From an uncultured Candidatus Methylacidiphilales bacterium (GTDB lineage: Bacteria > Verrucomicrobiota > Verrucomicrobiia > Methylacidiphilales > CALFVM01): a stretch of DNA of 24,149 nucleotides. Numbering within the stretch: the first letter of the stretch is position 1; each line of letters begins with the position of its first letter. Shown here piece after piece: positions 14,582 to 21,941 of this stretch. Below the pieces are notes generated by a model that ran no database searches, was not told the DNA's origin, and saw nothing but the letters and a program-made list of their open reading frames with translations. Made by a program: the position numbers and the translations under genes. The DNA is taken from the NCBI GenBank assembly GCA_937928665.1, contig CALFVM010000050.1, positions 1 through 24,149 of the forward strand. The letters are read 5' to 3'.

Positions 14582-15799
14582 TCAATTCTCCAGCAAGTGC
14601 ACCCTCCGCTGCTGTCGAGGCAGCTTGACCCGGACGGTTGTTCCCCGGCCCTCCTCGCTCTCAAGCTCCAATTCACCTCCGTGGTCCCGGACAATCCGCT
14701 GCACAATCATCAGCCCCAAACCGCTCCCCTCTTGCTTGGTCGTGAAATAAGGTTCCAGCACATGCGGCAGATCATCCCGGGCAATCCCTTTCCCATTGTC
14801 TGTCACCTCAATCTCCACCCACGCATCATCTGCCTTTACCCCGAGCCGCAGCAAGCCCGCTCCCCGGATCGCCTGCATCGCGTTCTTGATCAAATTGTAA
14901 AGAACCTGCTTGATCTGGTCTCGGTCCATCAACACCTCCGGACTGCGGCCCTTCCAATCCCGCTCCACCAAAATATCCCGGTCCCGCAACTCCGGCTCTA
15001 CCAATTGCAGTGCTTCTTCCACCACGTCCTCGGCCTGGCCCGGAACCAGCTCGGGCAGGGCCGGCCGCACCGCCTGCAAAAACTGCCGAATAATCGCGTC
15101 CAGCCGCTCAATCTCCCGCGTGGCCACCTCCACCGATTCGGTCAAGCCCGCTGTCTGTTTGGCCGGCAGCTTTTTCAATTCCCGACGCATCAGTTGCAAG
15201 TGAATATCCAGGCTGTTCATCGGGTTACCCAACTCATGGGCCACCCCCGCCGCCAACAGCCGTAACGCCTCAAAACGCTCCCACTCCAGATTCTGCCTGG
15301 TCGCCGATTCCTCCGCCGTTACATCATGAAAAATCACCACGTAAACCTCACCCCATCCCCCGGTTTCGCCCGCCTCGCCCCCGGCCGGCAAGAGGTAAAA
15401 CCGCAGGGTCCGACGCTCCGGATAATCGACTTCCAGCTTGCGGCTGACCGCTTTTTCCCTGAGCAGATCTTTCCATCGCACCCCCCGTAGATAACGGGAC
15501 AGAGGAACCTTGGATGCGCCCTCTTCAGGGATCGAAAGGAGCCGACAAGCCGCCCGGTTCCAATACTCAATGCGAGCTTCCGGATCCACCACCACAATCG
15601 CCTCCTGCAGCGTGTTGAAGATTGTTTCCAAAAACCCCTTTTGCTCCGCCAACCGGACCAAATAACGCTGGATCTCGTCCGGTTCCAACCGTTCAACGCG
15701 TTGGAGGAGCTTACCGAGGAACGACGATTTCAACCCGCCCTTTCCCACAGCACCTGGCGTCCCGCCAGAGCTTCCGGAAATCGGTCCTGCCAGACTCAC
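14582..15799 (-). CDS. Soluble PAS-domain sensor histidine kinase (NtrB-like)
   Basis: 405 residues, cytosolic, with no membrane helix. The N-terminal 40 residues are Gly/Ser-rich and flexible. A PAS domain follows (about 57-160, LQEAIVVVDPEARIEYWNRAACRLLSI). HisKA has phospho-accepting His 188 in GVAHELGNPMNSL. The HATPase domain has the N box NLIKNA (302-307), G1 DNGKG (334-338) and G2 GSGLGLMI (358-365). It should phosphorylate the NtrC-type regulator encoded directly downstream. Its ATG overlaps the FHA gene stop by four bases (15796-15799), so the membrane-anchored FHA protein may be part of its signal input; that link is inference. The ligand sensed by the PAS domain cannot be read from the sequence. 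Confidence 0.95.
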   Translation of the reverse strand: MSLAGPISGSSGGTPGAVGKGGLKSSFLGKLLQRVERLEPDEIQRYLVRLAEQKGFLETIFNTLQEAIVVVDPEARIEYWNRAACRLLSIPEEGASKVPLSRYLRGVRWKDLLREKAVSRKLEVDYPERRTLRFYLLPAGGEAGETGGWGEVYVVIFHDVTAEESATRQNLEWERFEALRLLAAGVAHELGNPMNSLDIHLQLMRRELKKLPAKQTAGLTESVEVATREIERLDAIIRQFLQAVRPALPELVPGQAEDVVEEALQLVEPELRDRDILVERDWKGRSPEVLMDRDQIKQVLYNLIKNAMQAIRGAGLLRLGVKADDAWVEIEVTDNGKGIARDDLPHVLEPYFTTKQEGSGLGLMIVQRIVRDHGGELELESEEGRGTTVRVKLPRQQRRVHLLEN

Positions 15800-16287
15800 G
15801 CGGTCAAAAATTTGAAGGCATAGAAGCCAATCGCACCCAGAGCCAGAACCCCCGCAACAATCGTCAGCAAATTCACGTGGGCCTCCTGTTGCACCTTGCG
15901 GGTCACCGGCGAAAGATTTTTGAAATCAGCCGGCCGCCCCCGGGCCTGCCCGATCACAAACGTCCCGGAAACATCCGGCAAGGGCGGGGCATCCAGAACA
16001 TTCTCGGACTCGTAACTGAGCAAAATATGCCCAATCATCAGCAGGTCGGCATTACGAAGCTTGGCGTCAGTGATCCGCTCATCGTTCAGCCGGGTGCCGT
16101 TGGTCGAGTTGAGGTCAATGATTTTATAATCGCCCTCCTCTAGAATCATTTCGGCGTGATGACTTGAGATCGAGGCGTGGGGCAGGCAGATATCATTATC
16201 ATCGGACCGACCGACCGTGTAGCGCGGCTCCGTCAATTCCAACGACCAACCCTCAAATTCAGCCGCCTGTGAAATCAGCCTTGGCAT
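15796..16287 (-). CDS. FHA-domain protein with a C-terminal membrane anchor
   Basis: 163 residues. The N-terminal forkhead-associated domain (about 20-90) has the key phosphothreonine-binding residues: GRS (26-28), SSHH (41-44) and NSTNG (60-64). A linker of about 45 residues follows, and then a single C-terminal membrane helix (about 139-158, NLLTIVAGVLALGAIGFYAF), which leaves the FHA domain in the cytosol. It should recognise a phosphothreonine on a partner protein. No Ser/Thr kinase gene is in the window. The gene lies 18 bases after carA and overlaps the histidine-kinase start by four bases, so FHA, kinase and regulator probably form one signalling unit. Confidence 0.92.
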   Translation of the reverse strand: MPRLISQAAEFEGWSLELTEPRYTVGRSDDNDICLPHASISSHHAEMILEEGDYKIIDLNSTNGTRLNDERITDAKLRNADLLMIGHILLSYESENVLDAPPLPDVSGTFVIGQARGRPADFKNLSPVTRKVQQEAHVNLLTIVAGVLALGAIGFYAFKFLTA

Positions 16288-16305
16288 ATCCCCTATCTCA
16301 CCACG

Positions 16306-17457
16306 TTATCTGACGGAATCAATCAATTTACCAAACTCCCCAAAGAAGTAGTCCGCATCGTGCGGACCTGGAGCTGCCTCCGGATGATACTGAACCGAAA
16401 ATGCCGGATACAACCGATGGCGCAAGCCTTCACACGTGCCGTCATTCAGGTTCACATGACTCACCTCCACCTCCCCGGCAGGCAGGGTCTCCGGATCCAC
16501 CGCGAACCCATGATTTTGCGAGGTAATGGTCACCCGGCCCGTTGACACATCCTGCACCGGCTGGTTCCCCCCGCGGTGCCCGAACTTCAGCTTAAACGTC
16601 CGGCCCCCTAAGGCATGCCCGAGGATTTGGTGCCCCAGGCAAATCCCAAAAATCGGCTTCTTCCCCAGCAGCCCATGCACCGCCCGGTGCGCGTAATCAA
16701 GTGCCGCCGGGTCTCCCGGACCGTTCGAAAGAAAAATCCCGTCCGGATTACACTCCATAACCTCCGCCGCCGTTGTCATGGCCGGGACCACCCGCACCGC
16801 AAAACCGTGTCGCCGCAAGCTCCGCAAAATATTATACTTTATTCCGAAATCAAAGGCCACAATCCGATACCGGACCGCTTCCAAACGACCCGACTCGGGA
16901 TCCGCGCCCAGCTCATGCCTGTCCCGCCAGTGACGGCTCCGCTCGCCCGCCTCATCCCAATCAAACGCTTCCGCATGGGTGACTTCCTTCACATAATCCA
17001 TCCCCTCCAATCCCCGCCAGGCCCGCGCCCGCTCCACGGCGGCCGCATCCCCCAACGGCTCAGTCGTCAGCAAACCCTTCATCGATCCCTTCACCCGGAG
17101 CTTTTTTGTCAACGCCCGCGTGTCAATTCCCTTGATCCCTGGAATCCCGTGACGCGTCAGATAATTGTCCAGGGTTTCCCGGCTCCGCCAGTTACTCGCC
17201 ACCGGGGACAACTCCCGCACGATCAAACCTCCGACGTGCGGCCGGTAACTCTCCTCGTCCTCCGGCGCAATCCCGTAGTTCCCGATCTCCGGATAGGTCA
17301 TCGCCACCATCTGCCCCTTATACGAGGGATCCGTAAGTATTTCTTGATAGCCTGTCATTGAGGTGTTGAAACAGACTTCCCCTTCGAACGTCCCGCCTCC
17401 CCCGAATGCTTCACCCCGGAACACTGACCCGTCCTCCAACGCCAACAATGCTTTCAT
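16306..17457 (-). CDS. carA: Carbamoyl-phosphate synthase small (glutaminase) subunit
   Basis: Hydrolyses glutamine and passes ammonia to CarB for carbamoyl phosphate, the precursor of arginine and pyrimidines. The 383 residues are a normal family length. The N-terminal CPSase_sm domain (about 1-150) contains FNTSMTGYQEILTDPSY and IKGIDTRALTKKLR. The class I glutamine amidotransferase domain has SNGPGDP, nucleophile Cys 273 in GICLGHQ and the His 358/Glu 360 dyad in QYHPE. No carB is present in the window. It is the first gene of the minus-strand run and lies 18 bases before the FHA gene, so the signalling genes may share its promoter. The divergent tRNA-Leu begins 121 bases away. Confidence 0.97.
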   Translation of the reverse strand: MKALLALEDGSVFRGEAFGGGGTFEGEVCFNTSMTGYQEILTDPSYKGQMVAMTYPEIGNYGIAPEDEESYRPHVGGLIVRELSPVASNWRSRETLDNYLTRHGIPGIKGIDTRALTKKLRVKGSMKGLLTTEPLGDAAAVERARAWRGLEGMDYVKEVTHAEAFDWDEAGERSRHWRDRHELGADPESGRLEAVRYRIVAFDFGIKYNILRSLRRHGFAVRVVPAMTTAAEVMECNPDGIFLSNGPGDPAALDYAHRAVHGLLGKKPIFGICLGHQILGHALGGRTFKLKFGHRGGNQPVQDVSTGRVTITSQNHGFAVDPETLPAGEVEVSHVNLNDGTCEGLRHRLYPAFSVQYHPEAAPGPHDADYFFGEFGKLIDSVR

Positions 17458-17538
17458 TTGGGCGCGACCCTAGCGGCTCCCGCCCGTTTGCCAACCTGTT
17501 CCTCGTCCCCGTCCGCTCTCTTCATCCACGAAAAACCA

Positions 17539-17567
17539 TTGACCCCACTAGCTGATCTCTCCATACT
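17539..17567 (+). promoter_or_regulatory. Sigma-70-type promoter for tRNA-Leu
   Basis: TTGACC at 17539-17544 and CATACT at 17562-17567 with an exact 17-base spacer match -35 and -10 boxes (5/6 and 4/6). The predicted start falls a few bases before the tRNA 5' end at 17579. Given how close asd is, this promoter may also drive asd. Confidence 0.6.
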
Positions 17568-17578
17568 CCTCAATCCAC

Positions 17579-17659
17579 GCGCTCGTGGCGAAATGGCAGA
17601 CGCGCAAGCTTGAGGTGCTTGTGGGGAAACCCGTGGAGGTTCGACTCCTCTCGAGCGCA
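17579..17659 (+). tRNA. tRNA-Leu (anticodon GAG)
   Basis: 81 bases fold into a class II tRNA. The acceptor stem GCGCTCG pairs with CGAGCGC and is followed by discriminator A (17659). The D arm is GCG...CGC. The anticodon arm CAAGC-TTGAGGT-GCTTG shows anticodon GAG, reading CUC and CUU. A variable arm has GGG-GAAA-CCC, and the T arm has the TTCGACT loop. The 3' CCA is not encoded. The asd start codon lies only 12 bases downstream, with no terminator between, so a shared transcript is likely. Confidence 0.95.
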
Positions 17660-17671
17660 CTCTCTTTTTCC

Positions 17672-18718
17672 ATGGCCTCCCTCCCTTCCTACAACCTTGC
17701 CATCGTCGGTGCCACCGGCGCCGTCGGCCTTGAACTCCTCCGCGTCCTTGAACGCCGCCAGTTCCCGGTGCGCGATCTGCGTCTGCTCGCCTCCGCACGA
17801 TCTGCCGGAAAGACCCTGACCTTTCAAAACCGATCCATTCCTGTTCAGCAACTCACCGCTGACGCCTTCGATGACATCGACTTTGCATTCTTCAGTGCCG
17901 GCGCGACCCGATCACGGGAGTATGTTCCCGTTGCCCGCCAAGCTGGTGCCATCGTGATCGATAACTCCTCGGCTTTCCGCATGGTCCCCGATGTCCCCCT
18001 CGTCGTTCCCGAGATCAATCCGGAAGCACTCGATGCCCACCAGGGTCTGATCGCTAACCCAAACTGCTCGGCTGCTATCCTCGGCGTCGCCCTCGCCCCC
18101 CTGCACCGGGCTGCCTGCCTCCGGCGCGTGGTCGTCTCCACCTACCAATCAGCCAGCGGAGCCGGAGCCGCTGCCATGCAGGAGCTGGAGGACCAAGCCC
18201 GCGCCTTCGCCCAGGGCCAGCCCATGGTGGCTAAGATCTTCCCCCACCCCATCGCCTTCAACGTCTTTTCCCATAACACCCCCGTCGCAGCCAACGGCTT
18301 CAACGAGGAAGAAAACAAGATGGTGGAGGAAACCCGCAAACTGTTCAGCCTGCCTGAACTTCCCATCCTGCCCACCTGCATCCGCGTACCTGTCCTCCGC
18401 GCCCACTCCGAATCGGTGACCGCCGAGTTTGCCAGCCCCCTCTCGGCCGCCGAAGCCCGGGCTCTTCTGGCTGCTGCTCCCGGAATCAAGGTGATCGACG
18501 ACCCCGAAAACAACACCTTCCCCATGCCCCTCCGGGCCAGCGGCGACCTCGACGTGCACGTCGGGCGCATTCGTCAGGACCCGTCCGACCCCCGGACCCT
18601 CGCTTTTTTCGTCAGCGGCGACCAACTCCTCAAAGGGGCCGCCTGGAACGCCGTTCAAATCGCTGAAACCCTGATCCACCGCGGTCTTGCCCGCAAGTCA
18701 TCAGCCGGGCCTGTCTGA
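17672..18718 (+). CDS. asd: Aspartate-semialdehyde dehydrogenase
   Basis: Makes aspartate semialdehyde from aspartyl phosphate with NADPH, the branch point to lysine/diaminopimelate, threonine and methionine. The 348 residues carry the N-terminal NADP fold (IVGATGAVG, 11-19), active-site Cys 132 in NPNCSAAI, the substrate loop around STYQSASGAG and the catalytic His 244 in RVPVLRAHSES. The ATG at 17672 is the correct start: a longer in-frame reading runs back into the tRNA gene and adds 29 meaningless residues. There is no Shine-Dalgarno; only 12 bases separate the tRNA 3' end from the ATG, so the leader is extremely short after tRNA processing. The methionine genes follow downstream on the same strand. 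Confidence 0.97.
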   Translation: MASLPSYNLAIVGATGAVGLELLRVLERRQFPVRDLRLLASARSAGKTLTFQNRSIPVQQLTADAFDDIDFAFFSAGATRSREYVPVARQAGAIVIDNSSAFRMVPDVPLVVPEINPEALDAHQGLIANPNCSAAILGVALAPLHRAACLRRVVVSTYQSASGAGAAAMQELEDQARAFAQGQPMVAKIFPHPIAFNVFSHNTPVAANGFNEEENKMVEETRKLFSLPELPILPTCIRVPVLRAHSESVTAEFASPLSAAEARALLAAAPGIKVIDDPENNTFPMPLRASGDLDVHVGRIRQDPSDPRTLAFFVSGDQLLKGAAWNAVQIAETLIHRGLARKSSAGPV

Positions 18719-18771
18719 TACGAACTTTCGTGTTTGCCTCTGCCCACCTTCCCTAACATCCTCTCCCCTGC

Positions 18772-20646
18772 ATGAAATTGCGCGTTGGCAACGCCGCTTT
18801 ATGGGGCGGTTCGGTCGCCCTTTCCTGGATGTGGGGTCTCGGCCTTTTCTTCTCCGTCCAGTTTACCTTTTGGTTCGGCTTCTTCGGGCTACTTAGTTTT
18901 GCCATCCCCAACGCCATCGGCCTTTTCCTTTTCGGAGCGGCCACCGCTTGGATTGCCCGTCGGCAAAAAGGAACCCATTCCCTCGATACCTATTTTGCTA
19001 ACCTTGTTCGCCCGTTCCGCCTCGTTTTCTTCCTCTATCAACTCCTCGCCATCACCCTGACCATCTTCGCGCTGCTGAGGTATCTGTTCCAGGCGCTCGA
19101 CCTCTCCCGGCCCGGGCTCGTCCTCCCTCTCACCGTTCTCATCGTCCTCGCCACCGCCTGCCTCTTCGGCGAGGAATTCAACATCAAGCGGATTAAATAC
19201 AGCCACGGGGTCATGCTCTCCATTCTCCTCGGGGCGGCCGCCATCCTTCTCTACAACCTTCAACCCATTGATTCCGCCTACCTCGACATCCCCGGCATTC
19301 TCCCCAACAACGACCTCGCCTTCTGGGGCTTCGTCATTCCCCTCGTCGTCGGTCTGCTCATCGGGCCCTGGCTGGACCTTCAGCAGTGGCAACGGGCCAT
19401 CCAAATTCAGAAGGAAAAGACCTCCATCACCCTGAGCTACTTCTTCGGGGCAGGCCTCTTCTTCCTCCTCCTCCTCTTTCACGGCATCCTCGCCCTCTGG
19501 GCCATGGGCAACGGTGCCGCCAAGTTCAGCTACGTCGGGATTGACGGAATCACCTACGCTCATGAACTGGTCACCCGTCTGATTGCCACCCCCCCCTGGG
19601 CCGAGCACCCCTTCGTTCCGTGGTCCTACTTCATCTTCCTCGGCATCTGCGCCCTCACCACCCTGGATAGCGGCTACCTCGCCCTCCGCTGGTTCCTTAA
19701 AGAAAACCTCAAAGACTACAAGGTCGCCCTCCTCAGCCTCATTCCCAACCCCATCGTTGTCTCTCCCATCCCCAGCCTCGTCTTTGCCGGTCTTTTCTCC
19801 CTTGCCGCCACCGTCATTGGCCTGGAACTCGAATACTTTATGGTGTTTTTCGCCACCTTCTTCGTTGGTTACGGTGCTATGCTCATCACCCGGTGCTTCA
19901 GCCATGGCATCCCCTCCGAGCCTATTCCCCAAATCCGGATGTTTTCCATGGGCAGCCTGGCCGTGGTTATCTTTGCCTTTGGCTATTTCCTTCGCCAGCC
20001 GCTCCTCCTGATCTTCGGATCACTCCTCCCCCTGGGCTACATCCTTTGGCTCCTCTTTGGCATACCCGAAGACCGGGACGAACCCGCCACGGCTGAATCG
20101 ACCGACGACCCAGAAGAAACCCGCCCCCGCACCACTTCTGGCCCGAACCCCTCCTCGCCTCTTCCCGGCGGAGCCCAGCTCATCCCCACCGAATCCTCCG
20201 CCCTGCCTCTCGCCCCCTACGAAAACACAGGGGAATACATTGAGGGTAAATGGTTCGTCCACACCTTCCGGGCTACCTACGCCGACACCAACTCCACCGG
20301 CAACGTCTATTTCGGGATGTATGCCATGTGGGTCGGGAAAGCCCGCGAACTTTTTTTCCACCACGCCATGCCGGACTTCGACCTCCGCACAACCTCCTAC
20401 CTCATCCTGACCCGCTCCTTCGAACACAAGTTCATCCGGGAATCCCGCGAGTTCGAAAAAATTAAAGTGAAAATTCGGGTGGGTGATTTCAACCGGAAAT
20501 TTGTCACCCTCGAACACGAGATTTTCGATTCCGCCAATCAACTCCTCGGGCGCGGCAAACAATCCCTCCTCTTCGTCTCTGCCAAAGACTACAGCCTCCT
20601 TGACATCCCGCAGGAAGTTCACATCGGTTTCCTGCCCTACACCTGA
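18772..20646 (+). CDS. Fusion of an SSS-like membrane transporter domain and a 4HBT hot-dog thioesterase
   Basis: 624 residues in two parts. Residues about 8-430 form a multi-spanning membrane domain of roughly 11-12 helices. Two stretches resemble the sodium/solute symporter family: WLDLQQWQRAIQ (200-211, like the family's D-x-x-x-x-Q-R segment) and ALTTLDSGYLALR (294-306, like its S-T-x-D-S segment). After a Pro/Ser/Thr/Glu-rich linker (431-490) comes a hot-dog thioesterase domain (about 495-605) with the 4HBT signature YADTNSTGNVYFGMYAMW and Asp 505 at the usual catalytic position. Wording of the signature is close to that of enediyne-type thioesterases. The linker would place the thioesterase in the cytosol if the membrane part ends inside. 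The gene lies 53 bases after asd and only 5 bases before metY. Substrates of both domains are unknown. Confidence 0.85.
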   Translation: MKLRVGNAALWGGSVALSWMWGLGLFFSVQFTFWFGFFGLLSFAIPNAIGLFLFGAATAWIARRQKGTHSLDTYFANLVRPFRLVFFLYQLLAITLTIFALLRYLFQALDLSRPGLVLPLTVLIVLATACLFGEEFNIKRIKYSHGVMLSILLGAAAILLYNLQPIDSAYLDIPGILPNNDLAFWGFVIPLVVGLLIGPWLDLQQWQRAIQIQKEKTSITLSYFFGAGLFFLLLLFHGILALWAMGNGAAKFSYVGIDGITYAHELVTRLIATPPWAEHPFVPWSYFIFLGICALTTLDSGYLALRWFLKENLKDYKVALLSLIPNPIVVSPIPSLVFAGLFSLAATVIGLELEYFMVFFATFFVGYGAMLITRCFSHGIPSEPIPQIRMFSMGSLAVVIFAFGYFLRQPLLLIFGSLLPLGYILWLLFGIPEDRDEPATAESTDDPEETRPRTTSGPNPSSPLPGGAQLIPTESSALPLAPYENTGEYIEGKWFVHTFRATYADTNSTGNVYFGMYAMWVGKARELFFHHAMPDFDLRTTSYLILTRSFEHKFIRESREFEKIKVKIRVGDFNRKFVTLEHEIFDSANQLLGRGKQSLLFVSAKDYSLLDIPQEVHIGFLPYT

Positions 20647-20651
20647 TTTCT

Positions 20652-21941
20652 ATGAAACCCGAAACCCTCTGCCTTCACGGCGGCCAAACGCCCGACCCCT
20701 CCACCCTCGCCCGAGCCCTTCCCATCTACCGCACCTCTTCCTACGTCTTCAAATCAACCGACCACGCCGCCAACCTCTTCGCCCTGCGCGAACTCGGGAA
20801 CATCTATTCCCGAATCATGAACCCAACCAATGACGTGCTCGAGAAACGGGTCGCTCTCCTCGAAGGCGCGCCGGAAATGGGAGGCCTTGCCCTCGCCTCC
20901 GGAACCAGTGCCGTCTTCTACTCCGTCATCAACCTGGCCACTGCGGGCGACAATATCGTCAGTGCCCGCAACCTTTACGGCGGCACCTACACCCAGTTTC
21001 ACGATATCCTCCCCGCCCTTGGCATCACGGTTAAGTTTGTTGATTCCAACGACCCTAACGCCTTTGCCCGCGCCATTGATGACCGGACCCGCGCCCTCTT
21101 TTGCGAGACCGTCTCCAACCCGGCCCTTGAAATCACCGACCTCCAAGCTGTCGCCGCCATCGCCCACGACGCCGGTCTTCCCCTGATCGTGGACAGCACC
21201 TTCTCCACCCCGGCTCTGACCCGACCGCTGGATCACGGTGCCGATATCGTCATCCACTCCCTGACCAAATGGTTGGGTGGCCACGGTGCAGGGATCGGCG
21301 GTCTGGTCGTCGATTCGGGCCGCTTCCCTTGGGGTGCCGGACGGCATCCGCTCTACGACCGGCCTGACACCTCCTACCACGGTATCCGTTGGGGCCACGA
21401 CCTCCCCGATCCCCTTCGACCTCTCGCCTTCATCCTTCGCATGCGCACCGGTCCCTTGCGGAACCTCGGCGCATGTCTCGCCCCGGACAATGCCTGGTTC
21501 TTTCTCCAGGGCATCGAAACCCTCACCCTCCGGATGGCACGTCATTGCGACAACGCCCTGCTGGTCGCCCAACACCTCAGCCACCATCCCAAGGTCGCCT
21601 GGGTCCGCTACCCCGGCCTGAGCGGAGATCCCATGTTCGCTCTCAACGAAAAATACCTCAAAGGTCGTGGCGGCGCCATGGTCGTCTTCGGCGTCCATGG
21701 CGGTAAAGCCGCCGGTCAACACTTCATCGAATCCCTTCGCCTCTTCTCGCACCTCGCCAATGTGGGTGACGCCAAAAGCCTGGCTATCCATCCCGCCACC
21801 ACCACCCATTCCCAGTTGGACGAGGTCCAGCAACGGGAGGCCGGTATCACCCCCGAACTCATCCGCCTCTCGGTCGGCATCGAGCACATTGACGACATCC
21901 TCGCCGATCTCGACCAGGCTCTCGCCCAAATCGAAACCTGA
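20652..21941 (+). CDS. metY: O-acetylhomoserine sulfhydrylase, PLP-dependent
   Basis: Joins O-acylhomoserine with sulfide (or methanethiol) to homocysteine (or methionine). The 429 residues are a normal MetY length and longer than cystathionine synthases/lyases of the same fold. Seen are the phosphate-contact YSRIMNPTND (52-61), the SGTSA cofactor loop (83-87), the PLP-ring Asp 181 in IVDSTF and the Schiff-base Lys 206 in HSLTKWLGGHG. The C-terminal HPATTTHSQL and RLSVGIEHIDDI are standard family endings. It starts 5 bases after the symporter-thioesterase fusion, and its stop overlaps the metX ATG (TGATG, 21939-21943), giving a coupled metY-metX pair. A cystathionine gamma-synthase role is less likely because metX is adjacent. 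Confidence 0.93.
   Translation: MKPETLCLHGGQTPDPSTLARALPIYRTSSYVFKSTDHAANLFALRELGNIYSRIMNPTNDVLEKRVALLEGAPEMGGLALASGTSAVFYSVINLATAGDNIVSARNLYGGTYTQFHDILPALGITVKFVDSNDPNAFARAIDDRTRALFCETVSNPALEITDLQAVAAIAHDAGLPLIVDSTFSTPALTRPLDHGADIVIHSLTKWLGGHGAGIGGLVVDSGRFPWGAGRHPLYDRPDTSYHGIRWGHDLPDPLRPLAFILRMRTGPLRNLGACLAPDNAWFFLQGIETLTLRMARHCDNALLVAQHLSHHPKVAWVRYPGLSGDPMFALNEKYLKGRGGAMVVFGVHGGKAAGQHFIESLRLFSHLANVGDAKSLAIHPATTTHSQLDEVQQREAGITPELIRLSVGIEHIDDILADLDQALAQIET

Noticed and set aside
17585..17671. N-terminal extension of asd
   Set aside because: These codons lie in the tRNA-Leu gene and give residues not seen in the family; the ATG at 17672 matches the normal N-terminus.
18719..18735. Hairpin ACGAA-CT-TTCGT after asd as a terminator
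   Set aside because: The stem is short and AT-rich with a 2-base loop and no T-run; the downstream genes are probably co-transcribed.
18889..19932. Minus-strand frame of 347 codons opposite the symporter-thioesterase gene
   Set aside because: The product is extremely acidic and Gly-rich with no motif, as expected from the reverse reading of hydrophobic helices. The plus strand has clear membrane and 4HBT features.
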